Shown here: positions 25,301-35,084 of the stretch, in pieces
Position numbering within the stretch: the first letter of the stretch is position 1
How the letters are laid out: every line of letters starts with the position of its first letter
DNA from: Rheum nobile
Taxonomy: Eukaryota > Streptophyta > Magnoliopsida > Caryophyllales > Polygonaceae
Assembly: GCA_027886185.1 (NCBI GenBank)
Contig: WOAB01000563.1
Coordinates: forward strand, 1,922,001-1,986,000
Direction: 5' to 3'
Length of the DNA stretch: 64,000 nt
Notes under the pieces: model-generated
Told to the model about the DNA's origin: nothing
The model's database searches: none
What the model saw: the letters and a program-made list of their open reading frames with translations, nothing else
Program-made: the position numbers and the translations under genes

Positions 25301-27276
25301 TACGAAAAGCTTTTGTTTTGGGTAGAAATTTCGAATTTGACATGGACAAAATGTTTTCAATTTTACGATCATCTCACCTTTTTTTTATACCTTCCTAAAA
25401 ACAATTTTCTCTCGACTACTAAAATTTTCCAACTAAAAAAGATATATGCCACCCCTTCTAAATTTCAATTTGACAGATCAAAAATCATTTATGAAAAGTA
25501 AGTGATGTCTTCTCGGTATAAGGGCATTTTTATTGGAGTCCCATAGGGAGGGTCCAATACATTTAAAAAAAAATATAACCACCACATGTTAAAAGACCCA
25601 TAGGGAGTCCCAAGAATACCCCATTTCATCGGACCGTCCCATAGGATATTAGGCTAAGGGCGTGTTTGCTTGTTCGAATTTCTTTTTGTTGTGGAAGGCG
25701 CAAGAAAGACGTCATTTGGAGGTTTCAGCGAAACGCGCCGTTGCTGCTTGTTAGGATGAAGAATTGTCACTAGAGGAAAGATTACATCTTCTAATTATCA
25801 TGCTGGAGATTGATCCATCATATATGGCTCCTACTATAAGCACAATAATTGGCTATGAAATCCAATCCGTATCAAGAAATTTTTGCTGAAACCTTGAATT
25901 AAAATTTTCCCATAGAAATCATTTGCAGCAGTGCACAAGCTAGCGGATTAGTATATTACCTTCCTAATTCCAACTCACTCGTCATTTGCTACGTACAAGT
26001 TTATCTACAATTCACGCAACTCACCCTAATTATATGGGCCTCTTCGGTAGATATGAAATGGGAGTTGAAGGGGCATTAAGTGGGTTGAAGATTAAGCAAA
26101 TCCCTCACCCCTCAACATTAAAGAAAAATGGAGTTGAATTCGGTAGAAATGAAATGGGAGTTGAAGGGGCATTAAGCGGGTTGAAGATTAAGCAAATCCC
26201 CTTTCCCTCAACATTAAGGAAAAATGGAGTTGAAGTGCCCCCTTCAACTTCAACCCATTCTAACTGAACGAACCCTACATCCCTAGTAACTCAGTGTCAT
26301 AGCTTGACGTACACGATGAAATGTCATGTTCATTAGTTCGACCATATCCAAAAACACTTTACGAAAAGTTTTTGTTTTGGGTAGAAATCTCGAATTTGAC
26401 ATGGACAAAATGTTTTCAATTTTACGATCATCTCACCTTTTTTTTATACCTTCCTAAAAACAATTTTCTCTCGACTACTAAAATTTTCCGACCTAAAAAG
26501 ATATATGCCACCCCTTCCAAATTTCAATTTGACAGATCAAAAATCATTTATGAAAAGTAAGTGATGTCTTCTCGGTATAAGGGCATTTTTATTAGAGTCC
26601 CATAGGGACGGTCCAATACATTTTTTTTATAAATATAATCACCACATGTTAAAAGACCCATAGGGAGTCCCAAGAATACCCCATTTCATCGGACCATCCC
26701 ATAGGATATTAGGCTAAGGGCGTGTTTGCTTGTTCGAATTTCTTGTTGTTATGGAAGGCACAAAAACGACGTCGTTTGGAGGTTTCAGCCAAACGCGTCA
26801 TTGATGCTTGTTAGGATGATGGATTGTCACTAGAGGAAAGATTACATCTTCTAATGATCATGCTGGAGATTGATCCATCATATATGGCTCTGGCTATAAG
26901 CACAATAATTGGCTATGAAATCCAATCCGTATCAAGGATTTTTTTGCTGAAACCTTGAATTAAAATTTACCAATAGAAATCATCTACAGCAGTGCACAAG
27001 CTAGCGGATTAGTATATTACCTTCCTAGTTCCAACTCACTCGTCATTTGCTACGTATAAGTTTATCTACACTTCACGCAACTCACCCTAATTATACGGGC
27101 CTCTTCGGTAGAGATGAAATGGGAGTTGAAGGGGCATTAAGTGGGTTGAAGATTAAGCAAATCCCTCACCCTCACCCCTCAACATAAATAAAATAAAGTT
27201 GAATTGGATAGAGATGAAATGGGTGTTGAAGGGGCGTTAAGTGGGTTGAAGATTAAGCAAATCCCCCACCCCTCAA

Positions 27277-28946
27277 TAGGGCCATCCAATGATTTTTGGG
27301 GGCCCTGTGTCAACATCCATACGTGGCCCTAATAGCAACATTAGCATCGGCATTTTTATAATTAATTAATTTCTTTTATTACAAAATCTTCAACATCTTC
27401 CATTTAGATTGAATTAATTTTTTATTTCATTTTATGCTTACCATGCCTATATTCATATTTCCTATTTCTATTACTAGAGGACATAATGAACAAAACTAAG
27501 ACAACACACATATGCTATATATGAGATGCTAAAATAGAATTCTAACAACTTATCGAGAGGTGCAACACAGCCTGAGAATAATTCCATACGATACTTCAAT
27601 GCTTTGAATGCTCCTAACTTCTCCTCTTTTAGTCTTTTCTTTCAAGTCTTTAAGGGATCATTGCTCATCTTGCTCCTGTACCTTGACATAATAAAAAAAT
27701 AACAATTAGATCTTTATCATTCACTGAGAAACAATTGAAGATAAGACATATAAAGGTACTTGAATACCCATATACAGCATAAGAGATGGAGTTCTAACCA
27801 AATTAGAAATTGCAAAACAATAATTGAATATAAGTTTACCGTGACATATCATCTTTTTAAGAAACAACAAGACATTTATATTGTTATATTACTCCAAATC
27901 ACCAAATCATCCAACTGGACATTAAGTTGACATACATATATGATTGGTGCAGGTAAAACATTTGAGGACATGGGTATTTGAGTGCAGAGAACCAAGTCAA
28001 CAGAACATTAAGTTGTCATACATCATTAGAGTCTAGTCTATTATCCATATGTATGTGAATTATGTTTCAGTAATTCAATACTACTCTTACACAGTTACAC
28101 GGCAGAGGCTGGATTTAGAATGCAGATTAGGAACACATTCAAATAACAAATCAAAAAGATTATTTGAATTCAATCAGTCACATATATTCTTAAGATACAA
28201 CAACACACATTACTCCAAATCACTAAATCAGCCAATTACTAAATTCTTCTTACAATTTATTGTCGGAAAAACTTATAGTCAAGCTCCAATTTTCTGTAAA
28301 GAATCGACCAGTCCAACCCTTTCTATTTGAATGGACATAATGGTATTGAAATCTAAAGACATATCAATCCAATTACCTAAATTACTAAATTAGCCAAAAT
28401 TTTGAATCACTAAATTAAGAAATTATTCAACCACACATGAAACCACTATGTTAAATTCCAATATACAGATACGAACAGAAGGATATAAAAAATATTGAAA
28501 AGAAAATTAACCTCTAGATCTTCTATGTAATCTGAATCCCACATGTTAATTTGTCTTTCAAAAGAGGATTGGAGATCAAATAGAGGAAGGGAGGAGTCCA
28601 TGGATGAGTAATTGAGCAGATTTTGGTGATGTCGTGATGAATTGATGAAGAAGATTGAGAAGCAATTTTGTGAGCTAATGAGGGAAACGTTTGTGTTTTA
28701 CAGAAGATAAAGGGGAGAAATACCTCAATTGAATAACATCGTCAATTGAATCGAAGTTATTGAAGGTGTTGGAAATTGAGAAGAATAAGAGTATTTGCAG
28801 AAGCGTGTTTACTGGTTTGAGGTGCAATTAAGAGTATAAATATATATATATATATATATATACTAGCTAGAAAAAATTTGAGGCCCTATTAGATTTAGGG
28901 GCCCTGTTCCATTGGGCCTTATGGAACAAGGTAATGGACGGGCCTG
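27277..28946. mobile_element. hAT-type DNA transposon, non-autonomous or decayed, in array unit 13
   Basis: Perfect 8-bp direct repeats CCCCTCAA flank the insert (27269-27276 and 28947-28954). The array sequence resumes exactly after one copy, since other units read CCCCTCAACATTAAGG there. The left end is TAGGGCCATCCA and the right end in reverse complement is CAGGCCCGTCCA, a 12-bp TIR with three mismatches, typical of hAT elements. Subterminal GGGGGCCC and GGGGCCC blocks are present at both ends. No transposase domain is readable. A 30-codon minus-strand frame (28601 to 28512, starting MDSSLPLFDLQSS) stops at a possible GT donor and could be a leftover exon. A (TA)n run lies at ~28840-28862. 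Confidence 0.8.
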
Positions 28947-29548
28947 CCCCTCAACATTAAGGAAAAATGGAGTTGAAGTGCCCCCTTCAACTTCAACCCA
29001 TTCTAACCGAAGGAACCCTACATCCCTAGTAACTCAGTGTCGTAGCTTGACGTACACGACGAAATGTCATGTTCATTAGTTCGACCATATCCAAAAACAC
29101 TTTACGAAAAGCTTTTGTTTTGGGTAGAAATCTCGAATTTGACATGGACAAAATGTTTTCAATTTTACGATCATCTCACCTTTTTTTATACCTTCCTAAA
29201 AACAATTTTCTCTCGACTACTAAAATTTTCCGACTAAAAAAGATATATGCCACCCCTTCCAAATTTCAATTTGACAGATCAAAAATCATTTATGAAAAGT
29301 AAGTGATGTCTTCTCGGTATAAGGGCATTTTTATTGGAGTCCCATACGGAGGGTCCAATACATTTTAAAAAAAAATATAATCACCACATGTTAAAATACC
29401 CATAGGGAGTCCCAAGAGTACCCCATTTCATCGGACCGTCCCATAGGATATTAGGCTAAGGGCGTGTTTGCTTGTTCGAATTTCTTGTTGTTGTGGAAGG
29501 CCCAAAAACGACGTCGTTTGGAGGTTTCAGCCAAACGTGTCGTTGCTG

Positions 29549-30250
29549 ATTTTGCAGCTACATCACAGCGCCACGCGCCGCGTTGTGAGTGGCACATGCG
29601 CTCAATCAGCTACGCGTGGCGCATTTGGACGGCCATGATTTATTCTCGGCTGTCCCTTTAAAAAAAAAAATCATTTTGTGAATTATTAACATGTTAAGAA
29701 AATATACTATAAGTTGGGGTCAATCACATGCAAGAATACCATGTAAAACAAAAACTTATTTGTTGTGTCACTTTTGGGGTTTGTTTGGTGTTTGCAAAGA
29801 ACGACTCTATAAACACATTTTTTATATAAAAAGATAGGATTATATACTTAAATAGTGTTTGGTGAAGTGTGTTTTTGTTTTGCTAAAAAAATTGTACAAT
29901 AAAAAAAGAGTTTTTCATTGCACGTATCCCGAAATGTAAAAATTATTTTTTTCAAAAAAAGGACATTTGGTATAATGACATTTTAATTATATATACTTAT
30001 TTTGAAAAAAGGATGTTTGGTATAAAATTATTTCATAAATAATATCCTTTTAAATTAAACTTCTTAAATACCACAAAATTTTTAAATTCAAAACATTACA
30101 CAAACTCTAAAGTTTTAAAACAACATTAAAAAAACACATTAGAACTACAAATGTCTCTATAAGTTAATCTACCAAACAAGCCAGAGTCTTTATAATTGAT
30201 AGTCTTTTTTTTTTCAAAATACCAAACAAGGCCTTAGTTCCAAAATTTGC
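29549..30250. other. Junction region after the array; GC-rich hairpin and MITE-like AT block
   Basis: The array stops at ~29548. Directly after it a GC-rich patch holds the perfect inverted repeat GCGCCACGCG (29568-29577) and CGCGTGGCGC (29613-29622). From ~29776 to ~30232 an AT-rich block starts GGGTTTGTTTGGTGTTTGC and ends CAAAATACCAAACAAGGCC, which are mutually inverted. This suggests a Tourist/Harbinger-like MITE, although no clean target duplication is seen. No gene is supported. Confidence 0.5.
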
Positions 30251-32230
30251 AGGAATAATCCTAGCATCAATTTGTTTTTACGAAGATATTTTTTTTGTCA
30301 GCCTTATCACGAATGTAGTGATATCATACTTCAATGTGCTTCATTCTCCCATGATTCACAAGATCCTTGCACAAATAAAGTGCACTCTCATTATCCATAT
30401 GCAGCACATAAACATAGTTTTTGTCTCCTCAAGTATACATTGAAGTTAAATTGCTTCCTTGGAAGCCTCAGTGACATCTATGTATTTTTTCTTGGTAGAG
30501 GACAAAGGTACAATAGGTTGTTGTTGAGATTTCCAAGAAATGCAATTGTCACACCAAGTATATAGATAAGTAGTAGATTTCCTATTATCTTTGTTGCTAT
30601 CATAATCAGAATCCACAAAACCAAAGAGCTCGGTAGGTGAAGTTTACTTACCACAAACCATACTCATATTCACGGTTGTTGCAATGCATCTCAAAAGGTA
30701 CTTCATAATTCTGGTGCTTTTCACAAGGGTTAGACATATATTGACTTAATACACTAACAACAAAGGCAAGATTTGATCTAGTACAAATCATGGCATACAT
30801 AATAGAACCTACAACAACATCATAAGGAATATGATCTCATACGTCCCTCTTTATCCTTAGGTAATGGAAACTTGGTCTTTGTGAGATCAAGATGCCCTCC
30901 TAAAGGGATTGGGGAAGTTCTTAAACCTTTCAAGAACTTTCAACAAATAATCACTTTGGTAAAATAAAATTTGATGTTTAAATCTATCTCTCACAGTTCT
31001 TATACCATTAATACTTTGGGTTGGGCGTGATTCCTACATGTTAGAGAAATGTTTGAGGGAGACCTTAACATTATACTCAATTTTCTTTGACTTGCAAACA
31101 AGCAATATATCACCAATATAGAGCAAGACATATAAGAGACAATCATAATTTGTAAATTTGAAATAAAGACAAAAGTCATAGTTGTTTGTGGTAAAACCAA
31201 GATTTTTCATGCATTTGTCAAACTCGATGTTCTACTCCCTATGGGTCTGCTTCAAGCCATATGTAGATTTCTTTGATAAGCATACATGATTAGGCTTTGA
31301 TTTATCCACAAATCCTGTAGGTTGCTTCATATAAATAGTTTCAATCAAATTACCATGTAGAAAAGCAATTTTAACATCCATTTGATAAATCTCATAGTCA
31401 TAAACAACATCCAAAACAATCAATAATCTCAAGATCTTATGTTTCACAACATGTGTGGAGATTTCATAGTAAACTTCATATTCTTTTTGGGTGAATCCCT
31501 TAGCAACCAACCTAGCTTTGTATTTAGGTTGGTCCATAGGTTTCACTCCATCTTTGAGTTTAAAGATCCATTTACAATCAATAGTCTTAACATTTGCAGG
31601 CTTAGGAACTAATTGCAAAGTTTTGTTAATCAACACAAAATCTATTTCCTCATTTATAGCAATATTCCAGAATTTGCACGATACATGTAATGGCATGTTC
31701 AAACATATCAGGGGTATAGGCATTCAAAACCGCAACAATTATAATGAGAAATTGAATCTCATTATCAAAATATCTCTTATTAGAGATCCTCATACGAGGG
31801 GCCCTATTCCTACTCAATTGATAACTAGACAATAAGCCACTACAAAAAAAGGCATAAAATTCACTTCATTAAACTTAACAGTCCATCCAGTCTCATTGAT
31901 TTCACAAAAGGAGAATTTTGACTTTTCATGTCCACCTGAGTAGTAAAGTTGCACATCCAAGTGCACATCACTACTTGTTTGAACATTTTCATGTTCATTA
32001 GAATATCCAAAATTGCTAGAATTTCTAAAATTCAGTGAGTTTTCAAAAGACAACGGTTCATGAAAATGACCAACACCAAACTCTTCCTCAAAAGACTCGG
32101 TAGGTGCACTTGGAACATAGAAGTGAGTTTCATCATTTATGGATCTGTCTAAAATCTCATAAGAAGCAATTGCACAATTTTTCAAATAAAACTCACTTTC
32201 AATGAAAGTGACATCTCTACTTTTGTTACT
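30250..32230 (-). pseudogene. Copia pol fragment: post-integrase linker, reverse transcriptase, RNase H
   Basis: The segment 32230-31814 matches the region after integrase in copia pol (KSRDVTFIESEFYLKN). Frame 31723-31232 carries the RVT_2 start (KTIDCKWIFKLKDGVKP, YKARLVAKGFTQKE, YQMDVKIAFLHG). The catalytic box near 31110, normally YVDD, reads YIGD here, so the first aspartate is lost. Downstream pieces toward 30600 show RNase H features (FGFVDSDYDSNKDNRKS, then an EASKEAI-like box) in broken frames. Non-functional. Confidence 0.88.
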
Positions 32231-32238
32231 CTTTACCC

Positions 32239-32713
32239 TAGGGTTGTGCATCCGATCCAGACCGGACCGGACTTGACCGCTTTTTCCAGTTCGGTCTGGT
32301 CGGATGGACCGGAATTTTTACAATTCTTAGACCGGACCGATATGATTTGGTTCGGTCCGATCCCGGTCCGGTCTTGGACTGGTAAACGTATTTTTTTATT
32401 TTTTAGTTTTATATAAATTAAAATTTAATTATTTTTTCTATTTATATAACTAATGTGTATAATATTAGACAATATATTTTGTTATTAATTTATATTTATA
32501 GTAGAAACTAATTTGTAATAGTGTTATGAGATATTAATATATAAATTTAAATTAAAAATAATAAAAAACCGATACATCCGGTCCGAATCGGAAACCGGTC
32601 GGGTTTGGACCGGACCGGAATTTTAGAAATATGTGGCCGGGGACCGGACCGTAATTCGCCCGGTCCGGTCTAGTCCGGGCATTTTCGGTCCGGTCCGAAT
32701 ATGAACACCGCTA
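32239..32713. mobile_element. hAT MITE (475 bp) inside copia pol
   Basis: 8-bp direct repeats CTTTACCC at 32231-32238 and 32714-32721. Ends TAGGGTTGTGCAT (left) and, in reverse complement, TAGCGGTGTTCAT (right) form imperfect TIRs. The interior is dominated by CCGGACCGG/CCGGTCCGG blocks at both ends around an AT-rich middle, so the element can fold on itself. Copia sequence is continuous across it once one copy of the duplication is removed. Confidence 0.85.
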
Positions 32714-32721
32714 CTTTACCC

Positions 32722-33330
32722 ATACGATTGTACGATGAATAATTTATAGCTTTTTACACCTTCAGGATAACCAAGCATAACACATTTTTTAGGCCTTAGG
32801 GTTTAATTTTCCAGTATTGCACTACACCCAAAATGCCTTAAATGAGCTATGCTTGGCCTGGTTCCACTCCACAACTCTTGTGGAGTTTTGAAATCAATGA
32901 CATTGCAATGGGGTCTGTTTATTAGGTATGAGGTAGTAGTGATCTTCTCACCCCAAAGGGAGTGTTTTATTCATGCTCGAATGAGCATGCACCTTGCCTT
33001 TTCAAGCAAGGTCTTGTTCATTCTCCCAACGGTGCCATTCTACTAAGGTATGCACATCACAATTAAGGGCCTCTTAATGTCGTTAACATGACAGAAATGG
33101 TCAAAATCATGATTATAGAATTCCAAACCATTAATTATTTTAAGCATATCACTTTAAAGTTAGATTAATTCTCAACTTTTGTCTTTCATAACTCAAAGCT
33201 ATCAAATGTGTCACTTTTAACCTTAAGAAGAAACACCCACACCTTCCAAGAATAGTGGTCTATAAAAGACAGAAAGTACTTTTTGCCACCTATAGTGTCC
33301 ACTTGGCCAGGTCCCCCATAGGTCTGCATG
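32722..33330 (-). pseudogene. Copia integrase fragment
   Basis: Minus-strand translation gives the YLHADLWG start of the rve core near 33320, then GGKKYF, and later WGEKITTTSYLINRPH, PQELWSG and HLRHFGC, in changing frames with stops. This follows the GAG-pre-integrase piece that lies beyond 40387, showing that the 7-kb insert between them broke one gene. Confidence 0.85.
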
Positions 33331-33424
33331 TAAATATCGGGTTGGAATCGGAATCAAGAATGACTCATTCCCATTCTTGTAGCTTGTCGTTTGGTATGTT
33401 GTCAGAATGAGTCATTCTTAGACA

Positions 33425-34070
33425 TACTCTTTATTTAATAAAATAATTAATATTGTTTAATTATTTTATAAAAATAATTAATATTGTTTAATTATTTTAT
33501 AAAAATAATTAATATTATTCAATAAAAATAATTAATATTATTTCATTATTTAATAAAGTAATTAATATTAATTAATTATTTAATAAAAACTTAATATTAT
33601 TTAATTATTTAATAAAACATTAATATTATTTAATTGTTTAATAAAATAATTAATTTTATTTAAATGTTTATTAAATAATGAATATTATTTATTAAAAACA
33701 AATAATATTATTTAATTTTTTAATAAAATAATTAATATTATTTATTTATTTTATAAAATAATGAAAATTATTTAATTATTTATTAAAAATAATTAATATA
33801 TTCAATAAACATAATTAATATTATTCACTGAAAATAATTAATATTATTTAATAAAAGAATTAGTATTATCTAATAAAAATAATTAATATTATTTAATAAA
33901 ATAAATAATATATTAATTATTTAATAAAAATAATAATTGTTTAATAAAAAATTATTATTATTAATTATTTAATAAAAAATAATATTATTTAATTGCTTAA
34001 TAAAATAATTAATATTATTTGATATAATATATAATATGATATATATGATATAATATATATGAAATAAGAG
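33425..34070. repeat. AT-rich minisatellite (AATAATTAATATTATTTAAT type)
   Basis: About 640 bp of irregular tandem copies of a ~20-32-bp unit built from TTTAATAAAATAATTAATATTA, with (TA)-rich variants at the right end. No coding content. Confidence 0.85.
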
Positions 34071-34179
34071 GTTGGTCAAGCTCGGGTACGAATTCGGGTT
34101 GTGTTTCGGGTCGGTCGGATTTTATATGGGCTCAACTATTCGGCGCATAGGCATTTTTGCCTTTTGGCGCATAGGGCCG

Positions 34180-34320
34180 CGCGTAACGTGAGAATAGACT
34201 TCCCACGTTACGCGTCGAAACTGACCCATTCAAGACCCACACATAACGTGTGAATTGGCTCCACACGTTACGTGTGGGATCGGTTCACACGTTACGTGTG
34301 ACATTGTATCACACGTAACG
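34180..34320. repeat. Left palindrome cluster (CACACGTWACGTGTG)
   Basis: Copies or variants at ~34181-34192, 34203-34213, 34242-34254, 34262-34277, 34281-34296 and 34310-34325. The perfect 15-mer is CACACGTTACGTGTG, an odd palindrome with two ACGT cores. All lie between the left inverted repeat and the TATA box, the position of an upstream regulatory or transposase-binding array. Confidence 0.85.
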
Positions 34321-34325
34321 TGTGG

Positions 34326-34350
34326 GAATCTGGCTATAAAAGCCAGATTC
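34326..34350 (+). promoter_or_regulatory. TATA box enclosed in a perfect inverted repeat
   Basis: GAATCTGGCT (34326-34335) and AGCCAGATTC (34341-34350) are exact reverse complements around ATAAA, placing TATAAAAG (34335-34342) in the loop and right arm. It lies directly after the palindrome cluster and upstream of a CT-rich leader (34350-34480). It is a credible core promoter for the PMD transcript. Confidence 0.65.
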
Positions 34351-35084
34351 GGCTCCTCCTCTTCATTCATCTGGTCACTCAGCCGCGTCTACCACTCCAG
34401 CCGTCTACCACTCCTTGCCCCTCCCGCGTAACGTCTCCTTGCCCCTCCCGCGTAACGCCTCCTTGCCTCTCTCGCGTAAGGTTAGTTCCTAGAAATAATT
34501 ATTTGATTTTGTTTTTAATAAATTTAAAGTGTTTGGTTAGAAAATGTAGATCCACACAAAGTATTTGGTTAGGTAGATCTAGGTTTGGATGGTAGATCTA
34601 CGATGTAGAGATGATTTGGATGGTAGATCTAGGTTTTGTAGAAGTTTTTGTGATGTTTATGAATTTGGTTAGGTAGATCTAGGTTTGTTGACATTTTGTG
34701 TGGAAAAATGAAAGTGGAAGTGATGATATTGTTAGATTAGTAAAAATTATGGATTTGTTGTTGAATTTTGGGTATATTTGATTAAAAAAAAAATCGGACT
34801 GTCTCGCCAGAGAAGACGACCGGAAAGTTGCCGGAATATCGCCGGAAAGTCGCCGGCGGCTTGCCGGTGAAATTGGAATGTGCACATTCACACGTAACGT
34901 GTGAATGTGCACCACGCGTTACGTGTGAGAGCAAGTCACACGTAACGTGTGAATGTGCACCACGCGTTACGTGTGAGAACAAGTCACACGCAACGTGTGA
35001 ATTTGCATTTTTTTTTATATCTTGAACGTTGATTTTCTGTTTGTTGATTTTTGTTGATTAAAATGTGTTGATATGTAACCGCAG
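34351..35084 (+). other. Leader region and probable 5'-UTR intron of the PMD gene; second palindrome cluster
   Basis: A CT-rich leader with three CGCGTAACG/CGCGTAAGG repeats (34428-34482) ends at a possible donor (AAG|GTTAGT, ~34480). The acceptor GCAG lies directly before the ATG at 35085. The intervening DNA holds AGGTAGATCTAGG direct repeats (34570-34690) and five more palindrome variants between ~34887 and 34999. Confidence 0.5.

Larger units (their letters stand above)
10641..29548 (+). repeat. Macrosatellite-like array: ~13 head-to-tail units of ~1.06 kb
   Basis: Taking CTGCTTGTTAGGATGATGA as unit start, units begin at 10641, 11608, 12672, 13742, 14814, 19351, 20407, 21477, 22533, 23609, 24681, 25744 and 26804. 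The last ends at ~29548. Lengths are 967 bp for unit 1 and 1056-1076 bp for most others, after subtracting the 3.5-kb LTR insertion from unit 5 and the 1.67-kb hAT insertion from unit 13. All units share one orientation and look ~90-97% identical by eye. Unit 1, next to eL21, is the most diverged and lacks an internal 105-bp duplication. Each unit contains, in order: a 44-codon conserved frame; a MITE-like inverted-repeat block; an AT-rich segment; CCCATAGGGAG motifs; and an 80-90-bp imperfect palindrome GGCGTGTTTG...CAAACGCGCC. Diverged edge units fit expansion by unequal crossing-over. No gene function is evident. Confidence 0.95.

Noticed and set aside
10641..29548. CRISPR-like array or rDNA spacer
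   Set aside because: Units are ~1.06 kb, contiguous and without spacers; no rRNA sequence is present; this is plant DNA.
34782..35025. Small His/Cys/Thr-repeat proteins (THVTCECA-like)
   Set aside because: Produced by translating the CACACGTAACGTGTG palindromes.
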